DNA of 64,000 bases from Symsagittifera roscoffensis (GCF_963678635.1 NC_087063.1:2332073-2396072); one strand, 5' to 3'; positions 50,690-63,412 are shown, numbered from the stretch's first letter. The notes: generated from the letters alone by a model not told the origin. Program-made: numbers and translations.

Positions 50690-51785
50690 GTATGCTTCTG
50701 GATTCCAGAAACCAACCTCTAAACATGTTTCAAAATTTCCGTGGATTCCGCGTACAAATTATTGAAACGTAAATTTTGTCGGCACATTTGTTGAATCGCG
50801 GATTCCGCAACAAGCGAATATAGATAGTTATTTTGGATTCCGCAACTGTAAGTGGTTTCCTCAAACTGTAACTGGAATCCGCAAATGTAAGTGGAATCCG
50901 AAAAATGTAAGTGGATTCCGAATTTTGCTTACTACTGAACTTGTATATGAACAATTAAAAGCAAGAGCTGGAATTCTTGTCTTTAGCAATAAAAATTTAA
51001 AAACAAGGACAACCATTGTCAGCGGAATCCACGAAAAATCGTAAGACATTGGTTAACCAAATCGATGGATTTCAATTTTTAGTATTTGGGATACATACCC
51101 CAGCAAACAATTTTTGGTATCATAGTTTTGGAAACACAAACCAAATGAATTCCTTATTTGGAGTAATTGGCTCGAGAGTGTTTAGAAACACAATGCACAG
51201 CACATCGCCAAATTAGTTGAGTATTTGGGATTCCATCGATCCCAGAAATTGAAGCTGGGTGTTTGACAGGAACTGAGGTAGGCAGGACAGGTAGCTGATC
51301 AACGTAATAGTTTTGTAATTGAGATTGAACTTGCTGGTGACCACATATTAGTTAAAAGATATAACCTTAAACGCTTCTACATATATACATAAATGTAAAC
51401 GGAATCCGGAATCAAATGCGGATTCCACTTGCAATTTGCGGATTCCACCTAGAGTTTGCGGATTCCGCATACAGTTGCGGATTCCGCAACAGCTCAATTT
51501 AACTATATAAATGTCTTATTATTTGTTTGCGGATTCCACAAACTGTTCTGGATTCCGCAAATCCGGTTGCGGATTCCGCAAAATCGCCTATTTTTGGAGC
51601 ATTTTTGAGCGGTGCAGTCTTTTAGGTATTTGCTTGCGGAATCCAAAACAGCAAAAAATATCAAAGAAAAGTAGCCATGTTGCGGATTCCGCAAAATATC
51701 TGACTTTGGCCTGTTGCTTAGTTCATCTACAATGCACAGAATGCACATTTTGGCCTCATACTGGTTTTACCTTGTCAAAATGAAG
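50690..51785. repeat. TGCGGATTCCGCA-rich repeat, copy 1
   Basis: More than 15 occurrences of GGATTCCGC or its complement, many inside the self-complementary TGCGGATTCCGCA. The same order of islands recurs at 62,555-63,190. This copy has about 450 bp extra (50,940-51,390). Open frames here on either strand are by-products of the repeats. Confidence 0.7.
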
Positions 51786-53160
51786 CAGTTTTGCAAGGTA
51801 AAAAAAATTGAAATACAGTGAATAAGCGTGCAAACTAAAAGTGAAATTTTGCATTAATCATATTGAGAATTAAAGTTGAAAACGTGAAAATTGTTCAATT
51901 TTTTTACCTGGTTTGCTACAGAAGCATGAATTTTTGAAGAAAAAAAACATTTTAACAGCTCAATTACTGACCAGGGTAGACTGGTTTCTTATCCAATTCA
52001 AATTTATTACCATTGAACAACTGATGTTTCATCGAAAAATTTAAGCAGGAACTTTTTGTATTTACAAGATAAATTTAATAAAGAATGAAAAAATAAATGT
52101 TAATAAATTTTGCAGGCTCTGCCTTACTTTTTGCGGTTATCTTTCTAAATTTCATTATCTTTATTTGCTAGATCGCAGTAAATCACCTGGTTGACAATCC
52201 TACAACAAAACGCCCCTGTCTTAGTGTTTCTTATAGGATTTGTGGGAGAAATTCGCTATCTTACAACTATCCTTTAAGAAAAGTTCTAAAATAGCAACTT
52301 TTTCTCAAAATTGAAAGAAATATACAGAACCACTTCCAATTTGTGATTATAAGTTAATAACAAAACAAATCAATTATCGAAAACTTTATTATTTTTTTCA
52401 ATCTAATGCATGCAAAAATTTGAGGATATTGGTTATTAAGTACGCAATTCAAACAAAAAAGTTCAAAAAGATTTTGAACTTTTTTCAATGAATCTCCTGG
52501 TTATACGTAATTAGCGGTTCGACTTTTATTTAGAGACAATAGTAACTAAGATTTGACGAACCATGACATAAGGCGTTGGACATAGTGATAGTGTAATTTT
52601 TCCAAAACATCTTGTAACAACACGAATATTTTCGCTTGCAGTTGACCATCCTTGTACTCTGCAAGAGCGAAGTATTTATAAATATTTGTAAGAAAAAATT
52701 TTAAAAATGAAAAAGAAAAAGTTGAAAAGTTTTGTGAATCATGTGGACTAGTTCAATCTGTTGAGTTTTGTTTCATGTTTTGTCTAACTACATCTATGTG
52801 TCAAACTTTTGTTTACGATTTTTGTGATCATAGGAGCGCAACAAGTAACTCATAAATCACTCCTAAATTAAACAATGAATTCCGTATAAGCCGTAACCTA
52901 AACTTTTTTATAAAAAGTTTTTGTACTAAGCGTCAATAACTTTTTTCTTTTCATAACTTTTTATTTGTTGATTCCTTGCCGCATTGACAAAAAAGGTTGT
53001 AACCAATTATAATTGGTTTATCTACAGATTTTTTCTCTTAAAACAAATCTATTGGTTGTAATCAAACAAAATAATACGCGATACTTCAGAAAAAAATAAC
53101 ATGCCAGAAAAAGTTTTGGAAAATGTTTGTTTGAGTACAAAGTTCGACTTGCGGTTAAAA
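51786..53160. other. No gene seen
   Basis: AT-rich sequence, no long frames or recognisable repeats. Confidence 0.5.
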
Positions 53161-53184
53161 AAAACAATTTTAGGGCACTTTTTG

Positions 53185-53445
53185 TGTCGACATCAAAAGT
53201 TGCTTTTCATACAATTTGCATATATGCGAATTGTGCGATAAGCCTTTTTTTCAAAAAGCAAAAAACTCGGTTTTTCATCACCAGCCTGTAATATTAGAAT
53301 CAAACAGCCGCAGAAATTAGTTGATATCTTTGTTCAAATATTTTTCGAAGTTGTTTGAAAATTGTATGACAAGCCTTTTTCCACACACTTGATGTATGGA
53401 ACTGTATGATGAGCATTTTTGGTGTCTGAAGGTCAACTCGAGTTG
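53185..53445. mobile_element. Partial copy of the CATACAATTT inverted-repeat family
   Basis: Contains TTTTCATACAATTTGCATAT and GCGAATTGTGCGATAAGCC inverted to each other, and ends GGTCAACTCGAG, close to the GTCAACCCGG terminus seen at 33,779. Confidence 0.45.
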
Positions 53446-53633
53446 TTATGATGAAGTTTGTTCTTGTTGATTGAAGCTGAATAATTTCATAATATAATCT
53501 GTCAGGTTATTCTGGTACCCGAGTTCAGAAAGGTTCTTCTAACCGTTGCATGGCTAGATTATATTTGTGTATCATATTTCCTATTAAACTCCCACATGTA
53601 TTAGCTTTTCTGACGATTGTTTTCACGAGACAG

Positions 53634-54102
53634 TATTGCATCAGGCATCAGGTGTGACGCCGAGACCTTCCAGATCATGCTCCCCTCCCACTCCCTTGAT
53701 AAAGAGCCTGGAAAACAGAAGCGCAGTCATGACAGCCACCGCCACGGCTGGTGAGAGAGTACCCGAGTGCAAGATATTATGGGCGAAATGTTCAAATAGG
53801 CGAAATGTGTGTAGACCCAGTGAGAGAGAGAGTTTTTCAGGCGCAGGCAAAGTCTTGAAATCTTGTCAATGTCCAAAATTCGACCTTTCTTTGACATGCT
53901 TGTTTGCTTGATCTGTCTGTCATAAATCTAATTTGACCCTATCTTGAAGAATTCTAAACTTGTTTGTTTTCAGCGGAGAAACGGGGAAGGACGGCTTTGC
54001 GTTGGCCAGCACAACTGGGCAATAGAAGCAGTGTTGCTTCTGGTCAATGACAAGGCCGACAAAGACGCGCAGAGGGCAGAGATACATGTGATTAATATGT
54101 GA
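53634..54102 (+). pseudogene. Two-exon ankyrin-repeat remnant, frameshifted
   Basis: Exon 1 (53,634-53,750) follows an ACAG acceptor and ends CTG|GTGAGA. The intron is 223 bp and ends TTTGTTTTCAG; exon 2 starts at 53,974. Phase 1 joins correctly. Across the join the frame reads G-R-T-A-L-R-W-P-A-Q-L-G-N, the front of an ankyrin repeat. After a 1- or 2-nt frame slip it continues as IEAVLLLVNDKADKDAQ, the back half of the same repeat (compare consensus G-x-T-x-L-H-x-A-A and V-x-x-L-L-x-x-G-A-D-x-x-A). The exon 1 tail (NRSAVMTATATA) also resembles a repeat front. The slip marks it as a pseudogene unless I misread a base. Confidence 0.5.
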
Positions 54103-54990
54103 TTGTTCTTTATACCAACTGTCATTACTGCTGTGAAAAGAGTTCTAAAATACCAGTATTGTAATGAAATTTAGCGGATTAATGAAATGAAATTCAGCTT
54201 TTCTTTAAATTGAGTTGAGATGAGAACTTTTACTTTTCGAATTCATTGAGACCTAAATGCACTATTTTATGGACTAGTAATGTAGTCTTAACCTCAAGCA
54301 ACAAGCACAGATGATAGTTGTTCTCTAAACACCGTCCTCTTGACTGAGAGACAGAGAACGTAGTAGCTTGTTCACGTACCCAGTTCTTGCTCACTTGATT
54401 CTTGTCATCACTTAATTCGTGTCCACTTAACTCATGTTCATTTTGTTCACGATGTGCTTTCTGTTCTGTTTATATGAGTGCACTCCTTTGATGCACGCAG
54501 TGCGAGAGGGATGTGTGGACCCGGGTTACATGGCCAGGGGAAAACCTTACAGTTCCTTCGAGTAACTTAAAGAGTCCCGGCCAGTTATTTTTTCTGACAG
54601 TTAATGAAAAAAATTGTTTTCTTAGTTTTTCATAATAACTCATCAAAAAATAAAAATCAGGGATCAGAGTGTTTTACTAGGAAACAAAAATCCTTGAAAG
54701 CCAATCCTGGTTACCTTCTGGGAACTTTTCAAGAAACTCCAGCAAATCCAAGAAAACAACGAGTTAACGAAAAACATCCCATATCAGTTCAGTTTAGTTT
54801 GAACCTATTTTTGAATCAGATTATTACTTCAGACATTGCAAACTAAATTGTAAGGAGTCAAAAACCAAATATTCATTTTTTGTTTCAATTATTTCATTTT
54901 CTCTCAACCTCTAACTATGCCAGTTTTTTTGTTTTGAGACATGTTGTGATCCTAAAAAAATTCTCAGGGTAAACGTTTTTGTAAGGAGAG
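54103..54990. other. No clear gene
   Basis: A plus-strand ATG frame of 80 codons (54,604-54,846) is Lys/Asn-rich and has no support. The stretch 54,300-54,560 is less AT-rich but shows no conserved features. Confidence 0.4.
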
Positions 54991-54999
54991 TTTATAAGT

Positions 55000-57400
55000 T
55001 TGCTAAGTTTGAGATCTCGGAAAAAAAACTTTTCGTAGATTTTGATTTTTTTACGAAATAGCAGTTTCGGTTTTTTTGTTTGCAGCCAAAAATTTTTAAA
55101 GTAAAATGATATGGGCTTTTAATGATCTGTATTTTATCTCCAAATTGTTCTCCGTTCAGGAGTTATATATGATTTCTTTCTATAAAATAGGTTATAGTCT
55201 AGATCAAGCATCACCTGCTTGCAATCTTTGGTTTTTGTTTTCTTCAAATTATTATAAATCGAAAAATCAAAGGTCTGTATGATCGCCGAGCCTGCTCAAT
55301 GGTACTAATTGAGCCTACAGTAGTGCACAAAAACATAAAAGAAACAAAAAAAATTGGTAAATTGTTTAATTTGACAATTTGTATTTTTCCTCCTTTAGCA
55401 AAAACGAAGCAATTGTTGTCGAAAAATGAGCTGACAAAATTCTTCATAGATATGAATTGATTAGAATTTTTGTATGGCTAGATAAACTCAGTTTGATGCT
55501 TGAAACAGTCCCGGATGTTTTCCCGACGATGTTTCTGATTGGAGCCTGTTTTCGAATAATTTCAAAAAAATGGGAAACTTTCCATGCCTTTTTTTCTGCT
55601 CTCTCCTCATTTCCTAATTAGTTGTTGGCAAAATGGTTTTTTAAGGGCTACGACGGACATTTTTTTGATATAAAGGATGTGCCATAACTCTAGCGATGAG
55701 TTACTTATGTTCTTGTTTGAGACATCGAAAAAATTACACTAAGTTTGTTCCTAGATTTTGATGTTTTATGAAGCAGGTTTCATGTAATTTACTTTTGAGC
55801 TAAATTTTAAATTTTAGCTGAAGATTGTAATGAACCCAAATGAAGTTTTGTAAAAGTTTTGTCTCCTAATTTTTTTGTGGTCAGGTTTGATTTTTCACTT
55901 GTTATTTGAAGTAAGCTGAAAATTGGACCAAGCTGGACCAGCTTACGGGCTTCGACTTACTTTTTCTCAAGCTCTCGCCAAATATGTTTTTTGTTATGAT
56001 TTATAGATAGACCATTGAAAAATTTTCTCGGCAAAAACTTTTTTTAAATAGTTTTTTTTGTGGAGAGTTATTATTTTTCTAAATTTGAGATCTCGGAAAA
56101 AAATAACCTTTCGTTGATTTTTTCTACTGAAACTGCTGCTTTTGTACTTTTTGGTGTACAGCACAATTTCTTACTCAAGTATAAGTTTTTAGAGATTTAA
56201 AGTTAGTGACGTGAAAACTCTCTGTAAAGGATGATTTTCTTTCTTAAGGATGATTTATGAAACAGACTGGAAAAAGGATCAAGCTGGATTAGCCTACGGT
56301 CATCGACGTATTCTTTTTCTACCTCTTTTTAATCGAGTTTTTTTGTTTCGAGATATGAGTAATAAGTAGAACGTCTCATGACTTTTGCTGAGTTAAGAGT
56401 TTTTTTTGAAAATTTGGTGTTATTTGATTGTGAAAATCATCTAAAATTCATTCCTATTTTTCAAAAAATTTCTTCGAAGATGATCATTTTGTAATTTGTG
56501 GTTTGTAGACAAATGTTTTACGCATCAAAAAGCTGTTATGGCCTGTATTATGTCTTCTAGCTACTCCTAAACCAAGAACTATTTCATTTTTGGATGAAAT
56601 TGCTTGCAACCTAGATCAAAATTTACTCGCGATTTTTGACTTTTTGTTCCTTTACAAAAATCGGAAAACAAATCTCTTTATGTTGGTCGAAACTGCTATA
56701 GGGGTATCAACTGAACCTATAAAAGCAACCAAAAAAGTCGAAAAAATTATGTTAATTCAATCTTTGGTGAGTGAGACTTGCAGTTTGTTTTTTTTTCGAC
56801 TCAAACAAAAAATAACACTTTCTGTCAGCAAGAATGAGAAGACCAAATTTTTCAAATAAAAATGATTATAGTTTTTTGATGGCTAGATGATCTCAATTCG
56901 ATGCCTCAATTAGTCTTTCGGTGTCTGTTTTCGAATACTTTCCATAAATTTTTTCTACTCTCTTGTCAATTTCTATTTAAATATTTTCTAATTCGTTTTT
57001 ACAGTGTTTTGATTTGTCACTTTTAAGATGAAAAATTTATTCATAACTCTGGTATAGAGAAGTTTCTTTCTTGTTTATAAAATGTCTTGCTACTTTTCCT
57101 CTTGGGCTGATAATTAGATCAAGCTGGACTATTTTGGATTTTCGACTTTCCTACGGAGTTGTTTGTTTATAGACATATGTTGGCCGTTTAGTGGTTATCT
57201 ACATTTTAGTGAAGAATTTTAAATTTTTTTTTTAATTTGAGATCTCCAAAATACATACTTTTTTATATTTGTGTTTAAAATTGCTATTTTTGTATTTTTT
57301 TTTGGTTCAGAGCCAAATTTGTTACAAAATTAGTTGTTTTCAATTCGATCTCTTTTTTTGTATGACGCTAAAAAAAAGTTGAAGAATAGATAAAAAAAAA
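55000..57400. repeat. Diverged tandem copies of about 1.1 kb
   Basis: Islands recur in order: GATCTCGGAAAAAAA at about 55,013 and 56,090 with GATCTCCAAAATA at 57,240; ATCAAGCTGGAxTAG-like at about 55,930, 56,285 and 57,118; CCTGTTTTCGAATA at about 55,543 and 56,928. Old tandem or dispersed repeats; no gene. Confidence 0.5.
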
Positions 57401-57539
57401 GATTTTTCGCCAATTTTGGCAAAATGGGCTTGTTGGCTAGTAATTTTTCTACTATTTAATGTATCAAATTAGAGCAGTATCCTTAGATAGAGGTTAATCA
57501 CTGCTTTTTTGCATGGTAATTGAATTTGAATTTTGACTA

Positions 57540-58400
57540 ACATTTGGGCCATAGGTTTGAGCTGTACTTTAAAATGCTATTATTTTGCAATTGTGTTACC
57601 TTGTTGAGCTGTCTATTTTTTATAATAAAAACTAACGGATCTAGCTCATAGTAGACACAAATTTATCGTCTTGTACTGATCTTCAAAATTGTTTACTTGA
57701 GTTTTCGCTGTAGTCAATATTTTGGTCATTATTTTGATTGGTAGCTTAAATTGCCCTTTTTTAGCAAATTGGGAGCAACTGTTCAGCTCGCTAATTTTTT
57801 ATACTAAACATTAAGTAAGGGGCTCAGAGCAGGCTTAAGTTCCTTGCCTTGTTCCGAGCTTTCCGACTGCGTGTTTGACTTTTCACTTTGGTCAATGTTT
57901 TGGAGATAACTTTGATTTGTATTTTGAAATTGCCATAATTTAACAATTTTTGCGCATTTGGTCAGCTTGCTAAATTTTTTACTGAACGTTTACAAATCAG
58001 ATTTAGAGACATCTCAAATTTACTATCTTGTTCATAGTTTACAAACTTTGTGATATGTTTTTCGCTGTGATCAAAATTTTCGCTGTAATCAAAATTTTTA
58101 CCTCAAAGATTTTATGTTTTAGCTATTTTGGCGCAATTTTTTTGCTATTTCTTGTCTTTAGTGTTGACGGATTGCAGTCACAGTGGGCTCAACTTCCTTG
58201 TCGTTTTTGCTGCCTAAAATACATAGAATTGATTTTTTTGCTGTGTTAAATTTTTTCGGTAACTAATATGATTTGATTTGTACCTCGAAAGTGCTATCTT
58301 CAGCTATTTTGACGGAATTGTTGTGCTTGCTTTTTTTATACTTAGCATTGTCAGATCGCGGTAATAGTTACTCCAAATCACCGTTATGTTCAGTGCGCAA
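57540..58400. repeat. About 180-bp tandem repeat, five diverged units
   Basis: The anchor TTTGATTTGTAxxTxxAAxTGC then GCTxxCTxxTTTTTTATAxTxAxCxTT recurs at about 57,552, 57,738, 57,912, 58,095 and 58,273. Spacing of 175-186 bp is nucleosome-like, as in many animal satellites. Confidence 0.6.
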
Positions 58401-59640
58401 ATTTTTTTTTTGGTCCGAGGCATGAAATTAAATTCCTCTTGGTCAGAATTTTCTTGCAGTTTACAGTTTTTTTGTGCAAACGATATTCGAAATTTTTTTT
58501 CGAAATTTTGAAATTGTTTTCCATTTTATAAGGAACGCCTTAAAACACCCAGTTCCTGCCAAAAGGCTATCAGGTTGACAATAATTCAGCACTATTTCAC
58601 TCATTGTGTCAGGCATTTCTACTTGAGTAACATGACCTAAAAAAATAATCAACACGTCGAGTTGACTAGATTGGCTGTCACAAGCCCTCAATTTTGGAAA
58701 AATTCATTATTAGAAACAAAATTTTCAGATCGAAATCTAATCTTTTGACGATACATGAGCGCAAATATGAAAACTTTACTGAAACCATTTTTATTTGATT
58801 ATTTGAAAACAAAAGGGTAGAGTTAGAATTAATGGCAAAATTTCGCTGGAGGGTTTTTAACCTAATGAATTGAATGGATAATGATTTGAATAATGAAGGA
58901 ATGGCTCGCAATTGTACAGACACCAATTTGTAATTTTCTGAATATCTAGGGTTTGCCTAAAGTTCCCATAAGAAACTGCTTGTTTTAATGAATAGATTTT
59001 ACTTATTTCGAAGAAGAAGTTTCTCAGTTTCTTACTGCACTTGACAGACAAAGATAGCATCTCAATAAAAACAGTATTTTGGAATTATATAAACCAAAAA
59101 GTGGAACCAGAAACAAAGTTGCGCTTGTGTAACTTTATTCAAACGAATTTGTCGTCATAAAGTCGTGAATTTTCAGATTTTTTAGTTGTAATATTGCAAC
59201 GTATGAGGTTCACCATAATTTAAAACAAGTCAGATGAGCCTAGAGTGGCTCGTACTTGTACAAAAACTACTAGATACCACTCCTTGCGGAGTTTGGGCTA
59301 TCTAACAGGTATCTTCATTAAAAGATAATTTTTTCCCTTATTTCCTTGCAACAATTTTTTGGAGGAGAGTTTTTCTTTTTTGACGGCACATGAGGGTTAA
59401 TATGGGCCTCTCGAAGAGCTCCAAAAGTTTTGATTTTGTGAAGAACGAGAAGAAGAACCAGGATTCGATATGATTCATTGAAACCAGTAGAAGAGGTGTA
59501 ATGTGTGATTTTAATCCAATGATTTTGTCGTCATAAAGTTGGTTTTTTTTCAGATTCAAAAGTCGTGATATAGGAACGTATGAGGTTCACTACAATTTAA
59601 AACAGGGCAGAGTGGTTGTAACACGGGTGGTTTCATAATT
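58400..59640. repeat. Pairs of diverged repeats
   Basis: TTTGTCGTCATAAAGT ... AACGTATGAGGTTCACxAxAATTTAAAAC occurs at 59,149 and 59,523; the preceding CAATTTTxxGGA/GACGxxACATGAG islands occur at 58,690 and 59,350. No gene supported. Confidence 0.5.
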
Positions 59641-60245
59641 ACGATAAAAAATAACACCGCAAAATTGCATCTATTTGTCAATGTATGTTTTCATGTGATT
59701 GTGGAAAACGAACATTGCTAAAACAAAAGTCAATCAAGACTACAACATTTCTTTGAAATCAGAAAGCGATTCAAGTTAAGAACAGATTTTAAAAAAGTTT
59801 TTAAACCTATATCATTTATGTAGGTGAGGTAACAAATACTGAAAAATTATCGAAAAATTCCATTATCATGACCACGTAGCAGTAATACTCAGAATTATCC
59901 AGTCTATTTTTGGACTATTTTTGAACCCCCTAATCAGAAAGTCGAAAAAAATGAAAGTGAAGTGTATCTTTTTCAGCTGCGAAGGAACGCACGAAAACAG
60001 GCTTTGAAAGCCTGATGTTCATTTTATTTGGACCCTGTACAAGCTGTGTCGTTTTCCACTCGCTTTGTTTTTGCAATATATATCTGTGAAAAACTGAAGT
60101 GAAAAAGTGAACAAGATTTCACCGCAGATCTTGGCTATTCATTGGTTGAGTTCCAATTTCAAGCTCATCAATTTTTAATTAAAATATTATACATGTTTTA
60201 ATTGTTTCGCTTTGCATACATTTTGAAAATCGTAATTTACAAGTT
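59641..60245. other. No gene seen
   Basis: AT-rich, no conserved features. Confidence 0.5.
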
Positions 60246-60254
60246 TGGAAGTTT

Positions 60255-60850
60255 AATTTAGAGAGCCCAGAAAAACTCTCACCAACAGCCGACAAATTCT
60301 AACTAAGAGAGAATTTCTCAACAACATGAGACTAGTTCTCAACAATGGACGACGATTTCTCATCATGCAACAATTTCTGAACAGGCGACCAGTTTTCAAA
60401 CACAGGCAACGGGTTCTCAACAAGCGAAGAGTTCTCAACTAACGATAATTTCTCAACAGGCGACGAGTTGTCAACAAGAGAACCTTTCTCAACAGGCGAC
60501 TTATTCATAACAGACAAAGATGTCTCAACAGGCCACGAGTTCTCAATAGGCGACCAGTTCCCACTAAGCAAGGTGTTCTCATGACATAATCACCCAGTTC
60601 ATCCTTACGAACACCTCTCAAAAGCATCTTTCCAATCATCATGAGACGGCTTCTCAACAGGCCTGAAATCTCTACAGGCGCCGAGTTCTCAACAGGCGAC
60701 GAGTTCTCAACGAGCGACCCTTTCTGAACTTGCGATGAAATCTCAACGGGCGACGTTTTCTCAACAGGTGAAGATTTCTCAGCAGGTCAACAAGCGACCC
60801 CTTCTCAACAGACTAATAGTTCCCAACAAGCAACGACCCTTATGACATCA
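60255..60850. repeat. 18-bp minisatellite TTCTCAACAGGCGACGAG
   Basis: More than 20 imperfect 18-bp units, interrupted by a longer higher-order segment (ATGACATxATCAC...ACACCTCTC) seen at 60,580, 60,840 and, in part, 61,410. Because 18 is a multiple of three, the minus strand stays open and reads as a hexapeptide repeat of type S-P-V-E-N-S (60,332-60,571). Confidence 0.75.
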
Positions 60851-60944
60851 TCACTCAGCTCATCTAAAAGAACACCTCTCAGATGCACCTTCCCGATTAT
60901 CAAGCGAAGGGTTCTCACCAGACAATTGCTAGAGTTAGATGTAC

Positions 60945-61115
60945 GTTGAGGGGGGGGGGGGGTATGTTGAGGGGGGGTACGTTGGTGGGGGGTACGTTGG
61001 TGGGGGGGTTTGTTGGATGTTGGATACGTTGAGGGGGTAGGTTGGGGGGGGGGGGGGGGGGGGGAGTACGTTGGCGGGGGGGGTAAGTTGGGGCGGGGGG
61101 GGGGAGTCTGGGACC
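60945..61115 (+). repeat. G-run / GTACGTTG low-complexity tract
   Basis: Runs of 6 to 20 G separated by TACGTTG or TAGGTTG. Strong quadruplex potential. Proline-rich frames on the minus strand here are artefacts. Confidence 0.8.
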
Positions 61116-61119
61116 TCGA

Positions 61120-61365
61120 CCCGGGAAGACCGCTCAAAAACCGCTCAAAAACCGCTCAAATCTTGCTTGAAAAACCGTTCAAAAATCACCGCAAGAAATG
61201 AGCGGTTTTTGAGCGGTTTTTTAAGCAAGATTTGAGCGGTTTGAGCGGTTTTTCCAAAAAAAACCGCTCAAACCGCCCAAACAACTCAAACCGCTCAAAT
61301 CTTGCTGGAAAACCGCTCAAACCGCTCAAATCTTGAGCGGTTTTTGAGCGGGATCTCGACCCGGG
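61120..61365. repeat. CCGCTCAAA palindromic cluster
   Basis: About 16 copies of CCGCTCAAA or its complement TTTGAGCGG, arranged on both strands so that the segment folds on itself. Bounded by CTCGACCCGGGAAGA on both sides (61,112 and 61,353), in direct orientation. Confidence 0.75.
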
Positions 61366-62554
61366 AAGAGCTCTCAACATGCAACCGCTTCTCAACAAGC
61401 GACGAGCTCTCATGACCAGTTCATCGATAAAAACACCTCTCCAATGCATCATGTTATTTCTGGTTTTTCGGTACTGTCAGATGTAACAAACTCCACGTTC
61501 GAAGATGTTAGTCAAATTCTGAAAGTGTCTGCAGATTACATTTTGGATTTTTGTGTAAGCCGAGATTCATTAGCGCGAAAGGTTACCTGCCTTTTTAGTG
61601 TTCTCGAAGGCAATAAAAACTTAAGTTTAGGAATTTTTTGTATAATTAAAGTTGACAATTAAGACTCTAGATAGCTTTTTAAACAAATTTTTAAGCTTTT
61701 TCTCCAAAAGAATGTTTAATATAGGTGGCGGAGAGGCCGGTGTAGGAGTGTGTGAAACGCCACAATGACACCAACTCAAACTTTCAAGGGAAGAGTGTGT
61801 TTTCAATGCACTTCATCGACATTACACTGGACAACCTTGCTGTAGACGACGCGAGAAAATCCGAGAAGTGTGCAAGTGTGATGAAATTTGGTATTCACTT
61901 GGTGAAACTTGCCAACTGATTTTCTGCGGTATTCACTCAGCCACAAGCACCAGAAGTTCTTTAATGGCTGACCATACGGCGGACAGTAACGTCTTGTATG
62001 CACTGTTGACAGATTAGAAAGTTTTTCATGTGTATAGACAAAACAATGCCATCACCAAAGCGATGAGAACCCTGATAACCGAGGCATTTGAAAGTTTCCT
62101 GAAAACCAGTGACCATGCTGTTATTCACATCTGCGCAGCACAGGGGATCATAATGTCTCGCAATCTGGTTCGCCATGTTTATACTGTCTTAACCTCGGTG
62201 GCGAATGGGTGCATTTTCATTTCGGAGCCACATATGAGAAATTCACTAACAACACTAACTGCAGTGAGAGAGATCACATCTTCTCAAAGACTTGTGATCT
62301 CTCTCACGTGTCCTCATGAGCTCAAAAGTGTTTGGTTACCTAACATAACCTTAGTTGATAACACTCTCTTAGCAATCTGGGTGATCATCTATTAGGTCCC
62401 CTTTTGTAAAGAGTTGTTTTTTCCTTGGTTCGATGACACACATTTCGAAGCACGAGTTTTTCCATTTTGACAGTATATGACAGCCAACGTTTTTATATTG
62501 ACGGTATCTTTCCAAGGCCAAACTGAGCACTGGGTAAGTGCCCACTTTATTTTT
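61366..62554. other. Unresolved, possible exons
   Basis: Less AT-rich than surroundings. The plus strand is open for 121 codons at 62,030-62,395 (GTG start) and the minus strand at 61,803-62,003 and 61,961-62,176; none shows a domain. An inverted repeat GTGAGAGAGATCACA / TGTGATCTCTCTCAC lies at about 62,264-62,308 inside the plus frame. Confidence 0.3.
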
Positions 62555-63190
62555 TGTATGTTTCTGGATTCCGGAAACAAGTCCTTAATGATGTTCCAAA
62601 ATGTAAGTGAATTTCATTTGCAAAATTTTAGTTGATTCCGCGTACAAAAACCTGTAACTTACATTTGTGGAACCACATTTGTCGTTTTTGTTGGTGCATT
62701 GATTTTATTGCGGCTTCCGCAAAGAGCGAATATAGGTACTTAATCCTGGTTCCACAAAAATAAGCGGATTACGCAAATGTAATTGGGTTCCGCAAACTGA
62801 TGCGGATTCCGCTTACAAATCGCGGATTCCGCTTACAATTTATCGAATTTGCTGAAATTTGCGGATTTCGCCTACAATTTGCAGATTCTACTGACAGTTG
62901 CGGATTCCGCGACAACTGAAGTTTACTAAACACATAAACTACAGCATGTTGATGGATTCCACAAACTGATTCCGGATTCACACATTTTTTTGCGGAGTTT
63001 GCAAAGTTTTTGCGATTTTGATCAATACAGTGTTTTAGTTATTTGTCCGTGGAACCCAAAACAGCAGAGAAGATCAAAGAAAAATAGCCATGTTGCGGTT
63101 TCCACAACAAATCTGATTTTTGCCTGTTAGGGAAACCGCCCCACAATTTACAAAATGCACAGTTTGACCTCATAAAGATCTGACAGATTA
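62555..63190. repeat. TGCGGATTCCGCA-rich repeat, copy 2
   Basis: Same order of islands as 50,690-51,785 but more diverged and without the internal extra 450 bp. Both end near AATGCACAxTTTGxCCTCATA. Confidence 0.65.
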
Positions 63191-63245
63191 ACTCCGGTAG
63201 TTTGTCTTTTTCTGATCTGTGGGCGTCTAACAGTATGTGGTAAAA

Positions 63246-63408
63246 ATTTTCGGAGTTGGAGGCAGATAGAATGGTGCAGAATAGGGACAAACAGACTGTG
63301 GCGGACAGGGCAGAGATCTTGACTGCAGCTGCAGGTCGAACAGGCGGCGAGATGCCACACTACATACAAGTGATCATACATATATTTAAGTTCAAATCGT
63401 TTTAGACA
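63246..63408 (+). CDS. Possible coiled-coil exon, 53 codons
   Basis: Open plus-strand frame with a helical, charged product (ELEADRMVQNRDKQTVADRA). No AUG at its start and no clear partner; opposite strand is also open. Weak. Confidence 0.15.
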
Positions 63409-63412
63409 ACAT

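Noticed and set aside
60805-61137. 110-aa proline-rich frame
   Set aside because: Encoded by G-runs; low complexity, no conserved start.
62030-62395. 121-codon plus-strand frame as a firm gene
   Set aside because: Starts at GTG, has no recognised domain, contains an inverted repeat, and the opposite strand is also open; left as unresolved.
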